DNA from: Mimachlamys varia
Lineage: Eukaryota; Mollusca; Bivalvia; Pectinida; Pectinidae
Direction of reading: 5' to 3'
Assembly (NCBI GenBank): GCA_947623455.1
Contig: OX392536.1
Span: forward strand, 5,389,282 to 5,453,281
Length of the DNA stretch: 64,000 bases
Shown: positions 57,001 through 64,000 of the stretch, piece by piece
Position numbering within the stretch: the stretch's first letter is position 1
How the letters are laid out: each line of letters opens with the position of its first letter
Made by a program: the position numbers and the translations under genes
The notes under the pieces: model-generated
Database searches by the model: none
What the model was told of the DNA's origin: nothing
The model's input: only the letters and a program-made list of their open reading frames with translations

Positions 57001-59960
57001 GGGGATATCGATCGGTAAAGTTTATTTATATAAGGATTGAAAGTCATTTTTTTAACTTTCATAGTGCTATGAAAGTTAAAAAAAATGACTTTCAATCCAT
57101 ATATTTACATTTTTACTATAGAAAAATTGCTAAACCTCATCGATATATTTTCCAATTAATAGTTTATTACATGCGTTTGTATATGTGTCGTCATTTTAAC
57201 GACATTGGCGGAACAGCCCAGCTTGAATAAAATTGGCGCCAATGATAATAATTAGTCATTTGAGCGTTTGACACAAGGGCAATCACCATGTTATTCGAAG
57301 CGGCGCGACAAGATTCTCATTGAACAAGCTTGATCTATGACGTCATAATTTAACCACGTGCTACGTCTCGAGAACCATTGCTTTCATACTTTCATGAAAG
57401 GCATTTTTGCTGGTAATCTTCATATAGTGGGTTGCAAATGTAAATATAATTATATAACAAGTCGAAGAAACAAAATCACTGTTGTGTTTTTTCTTTTAAT
57501 TTGATTTTTTTTCTTATTAAATAAAAAACGTACATTGCTTGCTATTTACATCTTGTCAAAGCAATATATCTTATTTTGGTTATATAAATATTTATCCATG
57601 TGTTAAGTGCGAATGTTTCCGTCGAGGAAATATGGTTACATCGACTAAAAAGCGAATGAAAGGGTTCGTGCAACATTAATTAATATCTGTTTAATTTGAT
57701 TCTGATCGCATTTAAATGACGTTTGCTTTCACGAGAAGGTCATGTGTTCACTGGAAACGTGATTGTGTGACACCGTGTGACATAAGGGCTTCCAAAACTA
57801 GGCTAGCATTATACTTGCTCAACCTGGGCGCACTTTAACATCTAATGGATAATCAATGTCACTGAAGAAGGAGTTTGATAGCTTACCCTAACTTTTAGGA
57901 CCCCTGTTGATTGAGGAGAAATAAATTATCCATTTAGCATGAGGCTGGCGAGTCTGCTGACGAGGACGACTATACCTGAGACGCGCATTCAAATATGCAT
58001 TGTACATAGAATACCAATTAACATGTACGTTTTTTTGTTTGTTTTCCATTTTTCCCGAGTCAGCTATAGATTGACCAAATAACCATGTCACCACAATGTA
58101 ACCAGACCCCGCCAGCATGATTTTGGCGTTTTAGTACGGGTTTAAAGCATGTTTTTACCTAATATAAAATTGTCTCATTTCGTTGCACAAATCTTTTTCA
58201 GACAGCAAGCATGTTACATGTCTCTATAACTTTTCGTACTTTATCCAGTCGTAGTACTAAGCTAACGGAGGCATGGAACAGATGATTTTTGTCAGATTTG
58301 CAAATAAAAAATTTGTTTTAATGAAAGATGATTGATTACCACGACATTTGGTGACACTTGCCCTACAGGGAAGAATTCTTGAGCTCTAATATTAGCATGA
58401 ACATTACGATTCCCGGACTTCAACAGTCGCTTTCTTTGTAGATTCATTACCGAGAACGCAGGACCTGTCTGATATATGTTCATGGTTGATGGACTGCCTT
58501 AAAAGTAACCTTTTATGTTTTCGAGATGTGAATGCTAAAGATATACACTGTTTTGCTTTATGTCGACATTCCGAACGGTAGTGAAATTACGTTCAATAAT
58601 TACATTGGCTAATGAATGATATTGAAACATCTGAAAACTTGTACTTTTACTTCATCAGCAATTATTACTTTTCTATTTCTATAGCACTGTGTATTATAAC
58701 AATCACTTTTCATATGCCTCTAAGAGAAACAACTGGACATTTTGATGAAGTAGATATATGAAGTATTCTATGCAGGTCTGTACACCTTGTGTGTATAAGC
58801 ATGAATTCTCTAGACAGTTGTTACATGTAATAATTTTTTTCTATTGATGTAAATAAATATTAAATTTATTTTTCATATTGCTTTGTATGGGGTACACTTT
58901 TGTTGTCATACGTCTGTTTGAATATAATGCTTAATGTTTGTTTTCACCCCTAGACAAATCTTTCATAGACAACGCAAGTTCCTAAACCAATTGTTTTTAT
59001 ATGAAAAAACTGAATCAAAATAAGATTGGAAACAATTATATCATTTTGCAAATATGCTAGCTTCAGGCTAAATAAGGATCAAATATTGCTTCCTAATTGT
59101 TTTAATAAAGTGTTGTCGTAAATGATAAAAAACCCAAACATTTACACAAAATAGTTAAGGGGACAATGACACTTGTATTGTGTCACAAATAAGAAAAATC
59201 TCAATTTCTATAATTTTATATCATTTTAAGATTTTCCAATGAAGACTTCGAATTTAAACACTAGGATAACGTCAAATATTTCGATCGGTACTTCTAAACT
59301 TTTTACAGAAGTTGGAGGGGAAAGTTGATTGCATTGAAGCAAAACTAATTTAGATTAATAACTGTGTAAGTAATTACACTTCATGCTCATTATGACGTCA
59401 ATTTATACAAACAAAATATGAACACGTTAGCTCTGTTTATCAATTAAAGAATGTGATTATTTTTTTTCAATGAACAATGCAGGATTTTTCGGTAGAGTGA
59501 CTCGGTTCTCACTTTGAGGACTTGATGTTTCTTGGATGCGACCCAAAATTTATATGGTGGATGTCGCCGATTGAGCAGAAGTCTTTTACTCTTCCGGAAC
59601 ACCTGGTCTTATTCTCCTGTACTTTCACGAGGGTCTCCATGTAAATATTTCCTTTGGTCATATTTTGCCTCTAGGTTAATCAATTTTTGAGTTAGGATTA
59701 TGGATTTGTTAACGTTTCGGTATTCTCTGATTTGTTTTAAAGTGAGCATGCACTTGTAACATACCTGAAAGTACGAACTGCCTTTCCAATTGTTTCATGT
59801 TCGACAGTTCATTAACTGCCTTGTTAATTGAGTGTGTTATCATGCCTGGAATGGCTGCGTGGTTGGTAGATCCCACCAACACCGGAAGTGACGCACGTGT
59901 TGGCACAAGACAGGTAAATAACATAACACTCAAGAAGCTCATCCTCGATACGGACGCCAT
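44904..59960 (-). CDS. Gene C: peroxidase paralogue with lost distal haem site, 12 coding exons, 744 aa
   Basis: An_peroxidase family member, probably catalytically inactive. Minus-strand coding exons in order: 59765-59960, 56430-56580, 55422-55636, 54053-54232, 53277-53334, 52477-52583, 50732-50833, 49477-49569, 46783-47500, 46182-46351, 45574-45676, 44904-45045 (TAA). The total of 2235 nt is in frame, every junction is GT-AG, and phases are identical to gene B. Signal peptide: MSFLSVMLFTCLVPTRA after a possible 6-residue extension; the start could be 59960 or 59942. The distal motif reads GTLLVFD instead of GQFLDHD: Gln is Thr234, haem-linking Asp is Val237, His is Phe238, and calcium Asp239 is kept. 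The second haem-linking Glu is Leu374. Kept: Arg371, proximal His475 in AFRYGHS, Asn557, and a calcium loop SSFMDAS with Thr changed to Ser. With no stop or frameshift anywhere, it is better called a pseudoenzyme than a pseudogene. Confidence 0.9.
45924..45983. repeat. Perfect 22-bp inverted repeat with a 16-nt loop
   Basis: Arms 45924-45945 and 45962-45983 are exact reverse complements (starting AAACCTCGGCAG and ending CTGCCGAGGTTT), in the gene C intron between exons 10 and 11. The arms are more GC-rich than the surroundings. Confidence 0.85.
46783..47500 (-). CDS. Gene C exon 9: proximal-His exon
   Basis: A 718-bp exon, acceptor tgtgtag, donor tacag|gtaagt. It starts GDARNSL: the catalytic Arg is kept but the haem-ester Glu is Leu. 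It contains REHN, AAAFRYGHS with the proximal His, and NLQRGRDHG. There is no stop or frameshift. It is 6 bp longer than in A and B, in the divergent stretch after the proximal His. Confidence 0.93.
47629..47870. mobile_element. Inverted-repeat MITE, about 242 bp
   Basis: Left end 'ggcctagttgtctaaaaggt' with 'gataagctt' and right end 'aagctaatcaccttttgaac' with 'aacttggccc' are reverse complements with few changes. It lies in gene C intron 8. Confidence 0.65.
48590..48715 (+). mobile_element. Solo 3' end of retroelement family R, internally deleted
   Basis: 'tatgacaatgatgacttgg' runs directly into 'tcttattctcttgtgctttt' and 'cccctagtttaatcgatttt', so the middle of the family tail is missing. 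Orientation is opposite to gene C, in its intron 8. Confidence 0.65.
49015..49268 (-). mobile_element. Solo 3' end of retroelement family R
   Basis: Minus-strand copy with the full set of tail landmarks. The open frame at 48898-49269 on the opposite strand is a by-product. Only about 300 bp separates it from the plus-strand copy at 48590-48715. Confidence 0.68.
49701..49850. mobile_element. Inverted-repeat element ending in GGGCAATAT / ATATTGCCC
   Basis: Left 'gggcaatattggattttatg' with 'gtctggtcagtgac' pairs with right 'gtgactgaccagtctataaa' with 'ctcctatattgccc'. A half copy is at 50020-50095. Gene C intron 7. Confidence 0.6.
49895..49990. repeat. 30-bp tandem repeat, 3 copies (CCTGGCCCGGGATCATGAAC)
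   Basis: Units of 'ctggcccgggatcatgaac' plus 'ccttcatttc' between the two copies of the GGGCAATAT element. The units are unusually GC-rich for this window. Confidence 0.75.
50732..50833 (-). CDS. Gene C exon 7: calcium-loop exon
   Basis: A 102-bp exon, identical in size in all three genes. It encodes SSFMDASMIYGS, the calcium-binding loop (TSFVDASMVYGS-type in family members). The ligating Asp and Ser are kept and Thr is replaced by Ser. Its conservation beside a lost distal haem motif suggests the fold is still under constraint. Confidence 0.9.
51040..52035. repeat. 1-kb CGTA-rich block with an embedded basic ORF
   Basis: Dense irregular repetition of 'cgtat', 'acgtat' and 'agcgtatt' (for example 'agcgtattggtagcgtatta'). 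The left end is 'tggccctgtcacaccttaac' and the right flank 'gtacgccagcgtattagcc'. Left and right parts are roughly complementary. In the middle, 51407-51658 on the minus strand, lies an 83-codon ORF rich in Arg/Lys (FKSNLPKKKSACRGRGRGRR). It is probably a transposable element with captured or residual coding DNA. It lies in gene C intron 6. Confidence 0.6.
52050..52370. mobile_element. Repeat family E copy
   Basis: Second copy of the element at 27433-27690. The ends 'gaatctattttttatgtttt' / 'acataaaatatagattcaag' form a hairpin, then 'caatcaaaagcgacgttac' and 'cgacgtcatttttaaggtta'. It abuts the CGTA-rich block. Confidence 0.65.
53785..53930. repeat. Degenerate tandem repeat with TTTCACGTGAA cores
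   Basis: About four units of 'ttcacgtgaaatattgtaaa' type in gene C intron 4, resembling the array at 1842-2030 in gene A. Confidence 0.55.
54053..54232 (-). CDS. Gene C exon 4: distal-site exon with motif destroyed
   Basis: A 180-bp exon of the same size and phases as in gene B (acceptor tatacag, donor aaaag|gtaaga). The flanks align well with A and B (GRPLPSPRVVSNVLHS versus GRPLPSARLISNVVHS), but the motif reads FMSWGTLLVFD instead of FMAYGQFLDHD. The Thr codon is 54093-54095, Val 54084-54086, Phe 54081-54083. Gln to Thr and His to Phe each need at least two base changes, so a single sequencing error cannot explain it. Confidence 0.93.
54830..54905 (-). repeat. Repeat family D, 5' fragment
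   Basis: 'gcatactgtgtctattactg' and 'tatgtgtgttacgtcatctt' are the complement of the family D start, in gene C intron 3. Confidence 0.6.
54945..55285 (-). repeat. Repeat family D copy, extended form
   Basis: The minus-strand copy runs from 'tgacgttacacacac' through the usual landmarks to the extension 'cataatatacacactttcg' and 'ctggagcctccc' shared with 35600-35905. Confidence 0.68.
55422..55636 (-). CDS. Gene C exon 3: N-terminal peroxidase segment
   Basis: A 215-bp exon, acceptor tccacag, donor gacg|gtatct. It contains YRTAEGTCNNLNRPTWGSAM, the same landmark as YRTADGTCNN in gene A. It joins exon 2 as CT|A. Confidence 0.92.
56430..56580 (-). CDS. Gene C exon 2: prodomain
   Basis: A 151-bp exon, acceptor tttcaag, donor cgcct|gtaaga. 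It encodes GNTMMAHGQRMGSPHGRMFS and onwards. It is placed by its phases (1 in, 2 out) and position, matching gene B exon 2 (103 bp), though sequence similarity to it is low. Confidence 0.78.
56904..56940. repeat. (GAA)n-type simple repeat
   Basis: A run of 'gaagaaaaagaaaaagaag' type in gene C intron 1. Confidence 0.8.
57034..57098. repeat. Near-perfect hairpin, 31/32-bp arms and 2-nt loop
   Basis: Arms 57034-57064 (starting GGATTGAAAGTC) and 57067-57098 (ending GACTTTCAATCC) are complementary apart from one extra A in the homopolymer, with loop TG. It lies in gene C intron 1, which is transcribed across it. Confidence 0.85.
59485..59735 (+). mobile_element. Solo 3' end of retroelement family R
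   Basis: Contains 'agagtgactcggttctc', 'cttccggaacacctggtctt' and 'cctctaggttaatcaattt'. It stops about 30 bp before the donor of gene C exon 1 (59765), in antisense orientation. Confidence 0.7.
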
Positions 59961-59967
59961 CGTGAGT
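59765..59967 (-). CDS. Gene C first coding exon: signal peptide
   Basis: Possible acceptor tttttcag just upstream of 59967, then ATG at 59960 (MASVSRMSFLSVMLFTCL...) or at 59942 (MSFLSVMLFTCLVPTRASLP), which gives the better signal peptide. Donor tttcag|gtatgt after 59765, phase 1. As in gene B, the ATG sits a few bases after an acceptor, implying a non-coding leader exon further right. Confidence 0.8.
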
Positions 59968-60089
59968 CTGAAAAATAGGCAAATGGTGAAGTTTAGTACC
60001 AGTTTATATTGTACGCTGAATGGGTTTTTTTTTCATATTTCTTTACATTATTATTTTTACTTTACACTACTTTAACTGAATAATAGATT

Positions 60090-60200
60090 GATATTGTCCT
60101 CGATGAAGCAGAAAACGCTTATATTTCCGAAACACCTGGACTTATTTTCTTGGACTTTTCCATGTAAATATTTTCCTTGTTTATATTTTGAATTTTGTTA
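60090..60200 (+). mobile_element. Solo 3' end of retroelement family R, fragment
   Basis: 'gatgaagcagaaaacgctta' and 'aacacctggacttattttct' match the middle of the family tail. Upstream of gene C. Confidence 0.55.
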
Positions 60201-60739
60201 ATGTCATCTGCATTGGATTTTCTTGAATTATTTTTGCATTAATTAATTGCGTTTTAATTCAAAATATGTTTTATCAATAAGAAATAGATCTTTGTGTAAA
60301 TGGTGAAAAGGAAACTTTGATCTAACATGATATAGACAGTTTCATGACGTATGATAATTCTAAAGTTGTCGAAGCTGAAAAAATATCTATCAGTTATCAA
60401 AACATTATACAAATTAGACTTTTTATAAGCGTAGACATCCAGAAGTATTTGATATACATGACCCATAAATTTTAGCTGTTTGTTGCCAGTTTCAAGAAAA
60501 GCTATTTAGAGAAAATTCACAAACTATTTAGATCGCTTTAAATACATTTGTAATGTATTTTTGTTATTGAAATATTGCTAGTTTACCAAATACCAAGTTT
60601 GCATTGCTTCAACATATGGTTAATGTTTGCCGGTATTTACTTTGATGATATGTGTAAATTCAAGGTTTGATATTCAAATGAAACAGATGATGGATTAGAT
60701 TTGTGATCTTTGCAGTGCTGTACATTTTATGTACTTTTA

Positions 60740-60812
60740 TATTCTTGTGTACTTTTACGAGGGTCTCCATGTAAACATTTTCTTTGTTCATATAATGCCT
60801 CTAGTTTGCCTA
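60740..60812 (+). mobile_element. Solo 3' end of retroelement family R, short fragment
   Basis: 'ttgtgtacttttacgagggt' and 'ctccatgtaaacattttctt' then 'gcctctagttt' match the tail. Confidence 0.6.
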
Positions 60813-61013
60813 ACTGAAATGTAATTTTCATACAGCGGAATCTATTCTTGCTGTGTATTGTTTATATATTCGAAACTTTCACTGATATTTATGTTTCATA
60901 AATGTATCTTTGATGAAACATTCCTTTAAATATAACCATACCTTGCGTTGTATTTATATATAAAATATTTGCAGGCGAAATAAGCAAGATTTTGTCAAAA
61001 CCCGTGTACGTTC

Positions 61014-61014
<1 letters not shown>

Positions 61015-61071
<57 letters not shown>

Positions 61072-61083
61072 TATCATCATCTT
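61015..61083. repeat. (CAT)n microsatellite, about 22 units
   Basis: A long run of CAT/ATC trinucleotides with one interruption (TTATC). It lies outside the genes, so no poly-His or poly-Asp tract is coded. Confidence 0.95.
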
Positions 61084-61756
61084 TTATGTCTTATTTATTT
61101 AACCATATTATCATATGAAGACATTAAGAACTATTATATTAATTAAAATTTGAATACACTGGGTAAATAATGCTTTCACTGGCGGTGGGCGATGGTTTTC
61201 TGGGAAAACGATCCCAGATACTAGTATACAGTATTTATTCGTCGTCCATTTTGTCTGCATGCGTACATTGCTGAGTTCCAACAATAGACCTTGTCTGAGC
61301 TTTATGTGACATTATGTTCAGTTTTCTTTCGACAGAGTTATATATCATTTTCTTGTTTGAATTCTGTACCAGCATATACATAGAGGCTATTCAATGGTTT
61401 CCCATTAAATATCAAATACATTTCACGAGTATGGCAGATGTTATTAGGAAACCATTGAATTTTCTTTTATTTCATTTTCGAAATTCCCAAATTTCTGATT
61501 TCATTTTTAAAATTTGCGGTTACAACTGATCGGGACAAAGTGCCTAATGCTTATAGAATATTAATACGCAACAGGATGAAGTTCTAATTTTGGTTCAAAA
61601 TATAGTAAAAATACAAAAACAGTTTAATAAAATCCATTAGGTATCTATAAATTTCCAAAATACTATAAAGGTTTGTGATTTCCTTACTTTATATTATTTG
61701 ATTCTAGAATAACTTAAAAATAATACACAAATAGTGCGCAAAGATATCGGACCATA

Positions 61757-61786
61757 ACTTATATCATCACTAGTGATGATATAAGT
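61757..61786. repeat. Perfect 30-bp palindrome
   Basis: ACTTATATCATCACT followed immediately by its exact reverse complement, with no loop. Half of it is repeated at 61792-61803 ('gatgatataagt'). Confidence 0.85.
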
Positions 61787-62459
61787 GGGGATGATATAAG
61801 TTTTATTAAGCTGATATTTTCTGATATTCCACTGGTAAAAATGTAATAAAAAGAAATTAACACAGTATGACCGAGTTTATATCCCCCCTTACACACACGT
61901 TTTTACTCCTGTAAGACTGAAGCTGATAATGTTGACATTGATTGATCTGGTCGTTTTTTAAACACTTCTTTATTACAATTTGTTTATACATTCGCGCGAG
62001 ACGTTGGCCCAGGGCGAACATAGGTGTTGCTTGACCGACCACCATAAGTAGGTTAGTGTACTATTGATTAATTCATTAGCATAAGATGTAAATATAAAAC
62101 AATGCTCCATTAAACAATTGTGTATTTAGAGCGCCACTTATAATGTTGCCTAGGATATCCAGAACCTCTTTATAACTTCAAACTTACCGAGACCGTTATT
62201 TTTCCATTTAAAATAGTTTTGTTCGAAACTCCGAAGATATCGTAAGTAAATATTAAAGTATTATTGACTCTATAATGCGAGTTCGGTAATTTTGATATGC
62301 CACGAATATTATGTAAAGTATCTCAACATTCTAAACAACAAATTTGATAAATCTTATATTCCACTGATAACACGAGTATGATATTCTATTTCTCAAATAA
62401 CTTCTTTGATGAGATATTACGCCAAAACATTTAAATTAATTTCTCTTAAAGACAGACAA

Positions 62460-63135
62460 ATCTCTACTTTGACGGTAGGTTTTCCACTCTATCGAGATAA
62501 TCATCTGGTCTTAACACCAGAATTACAATGCACCAGTTATGGTGTTGGGGCCAGAGGAAACTACGGCCAACATGGACAGCTTACTACTAAGCTGTACGAT
62601 AACTTAATGATTTCAATTTTCCGATCGTGAACATTCCATTTCATGATAGTAACATCCTTGCTCCAACCTATGGTTTTTTTCATGTCGCAGTTGATTCGAT
62701 ATTTTAGGGCTTGCTCTGAATATCGCGATTTTCGTGATCGTTGTCGACTGCTGACAAACAAACTAACAAAACAAGGATTCGTGAGATGGAGGTTATTCAG
62801 ACCTATGGGAAAGTTTTATGGTCACCATCTTTGTCTCATTGACATATATTCTGTATCTGATATGAAGTTCATTAGTGTGTTTACTTGTTGTGATTGATAC
62901 TCAATTCGCGTTTTGAGAACTTGATGTTTACTTGGATGTGACAAAGATTTACATGGCGGGTGTCGTCATTGAGGCAGAAGACGCGAACTCTTCCCGGAAA
63001 ACCTGGTCTTATTATCTTGTGCTTTTACGAGAGTCTCCGTGTAAATTGTCCCTTTGTCCCTATTTTGCATCTAGTTTAATCGATTTTGAGTTCGGATTAT
63101 GGTTTTATTGACGCTTTGGTATTCTCTAATTTTTT
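62460..63135 (+). mobile_element. Retroelement family R: RT C-terminal remnant plus 3' tail
   Basis: HGQLTTKLYDN, then SQLIRYFRACSEYRDFRDRC, RLLTNKLTKQGFVRWRLFR and GKFYGRHL read with a few frameshifts and stops; the same domain is at 31740-32515. The tail with 'gcctatttgcatctagttta'-type landmarks follows (62880-63135). The left part contains 'gtgttggggccagaggaaac', shared with the 63-bp satellite in gene A. Confidence 0.72.
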
Positions 63136-63894
63136 TTTAACACAATAGCCCGTGCAAGGAATAATATAAAATATGCTAAATAAAGTGAAATTAGAGCAAT
63201 TTAGACTAATCAATTTTCAATTTTTGAAAGAATTATCAAAACAAATGTATAATTTTGTGTTCTGAATTCAAATCGTATCAAAATTTTGAAAACAAATTGT
63301 CACAGTAGTACGTATCTCTGCGTTATGCACTTTTTCGTATGTGTTTTGACATGTCGATAACAAACATTGCTCAATCACGTTGTAAACTACCTCTGATAAC
63401 AGTGTAACATCGGATCTTGTTTTGACAATGATCTTAAACTACGTAATATCGGATGCTTTACTAACGCGATGATGTTGTGATCAGTTTCATTTGTGTTCAA
63501 ACCTTTGAAGTTCAAAAAGATATCTCAAGGAATGAATTAATTTGTTTCTAATATTTTCGAGGGCAACAAATATTTTCTGAACACATTCTATGTTAGCGCA
63601 TAATACTAAGTAATTTAGCATGTGATATTAAATAAAAAAAAATATTTATTAACAATAATAGTGATAAAAAAGAGAACACTCTACATAAATTATAATAATG
63701 AAAAAAAAATCAAGAGAGATGATGTCATTAAAACCGAGGAAAAACTGTATTTAATCATTTTTTGAAACCAAACATTTAATTTCAATTGTAAAGAAACATC
63801 CATATTTCATAAAAAAAACTTGTGAAATAGATGAAAGTTACAGTGATTGTTTACTTTAAAAACAATTGATAATAAATTAAGTGTTGTAAGGAGG

Positions 63895-64000
63895 GGACCG
63901 GGATGGCCGTTTGATGTATCTGACATTCTACTACCACTAGCCTTCCACATCTTTAAGTCGCGGGTTCAAGGCCTAAGTTGGGCAGACGCCAGGTAGTAGC
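63895..64000 (+). mobile_element. tRNA-like SINE head, cut by the window edge
   Basis: 'gaccgggatggccg' (A-box region), 'cactagccttccac', 'gcgggttcaaggcc' (B box) and 'gggcagacgccaggta'. This layout resembles a SINE head common in bivalve genomes; recognised from memory. Confidence 0.55.

Noticed and set aside
58292..58496. Exon-like minus-strand stretch in gene C intron 1 (acceptor aaggcag, ORF MNIYQTGPAFSVMNLQ...)
   Set aside because: After the phase-1 end of exon 1 it meets a stop at once, and exon 1 joins in frame directly to 56430-56580. It has no match in genes A or B.
61015..61083. CRISPR-like or coding poly-His repeat
   Set aside because: It is a plain CAT microsatellite with no spacers and no surrounding open frame.

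Overview
The window is metazoan genomic DNA: AT-rich, with GT-AG introns of hundreds of bases to about 7.6 kb, and dense in degenerate transposon-derived repeats. The mix of tRNA-type SINEs, short terminal-inverted-repeat elements and secreted haem peroxidases suggests a lophotrochozoan, most likely a bivalve mollusc. The species call is an inference.

The genes are a cluster of three paralogous, secreted, multi-exon animal haem peroxidases (An_peroxidase family: myeloperoxidase, peroxidasin, chorion peroxidase). I assembled each by hand from split ORFs. All three share the same intron positions and phases, so they arose by tandem duplication of an already intron-rich gene. Gene A (+, about 105-11125) lacks its 5' exons at the left edge. 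Gene B (+, 22074-43371) is complete: 12 coding exons, 707 aa, all catalytic residues present. Gene C (-, 44904-59960) is complete: 12 coding exons, 744 aa. B and C converge, with their stop codons about 1.5 kb apart.

The main observation concerns gene C. Its frame, splice sites, calcium loop and proximal histidine are intact, but the distal haem motif GQFLDHD of A and B reads GTLLVFD. The distal His, the distal Gln and the Asp that esterifies haem are all gone, and the second haem-linking acid (Glu) is Leu. Gene C therefore looks like a maintained pseudoperoxidase. Gene A is intermediate: its distal motif is intact but the second haem-linking Glu is Val.

Layout: 1-11.1 kb gene A; 11.1-22 kb intergenic, with SINEs, small inverted-repeat elements and tandem repeats; 22-43.4 kb gene B, whose 7.6-kb intron 2 is packed with tandem repeats, a 5S-rRNA-like pair, SINE and MITE copies; 43.4-44.9 kb the convergent 3' ends; 44.9-60 kb gene C; 60-64 kb upstream of C, with repeats, a reverse-transcriptase fragment and a SINE head. 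Several repeat families recur: a retroelement whose roughly 250-bp 3' end is present at least ten times on both strands, a TTAA-flanked MITE of about 385 bp (3 copies), a roughly 147-bp MITE (3 copies), and a roughly 230-bp family starting near GATGACGTAACAC (about 10 copies). No other protein-coding gene, CRISPR array or rRNA operon was seen.
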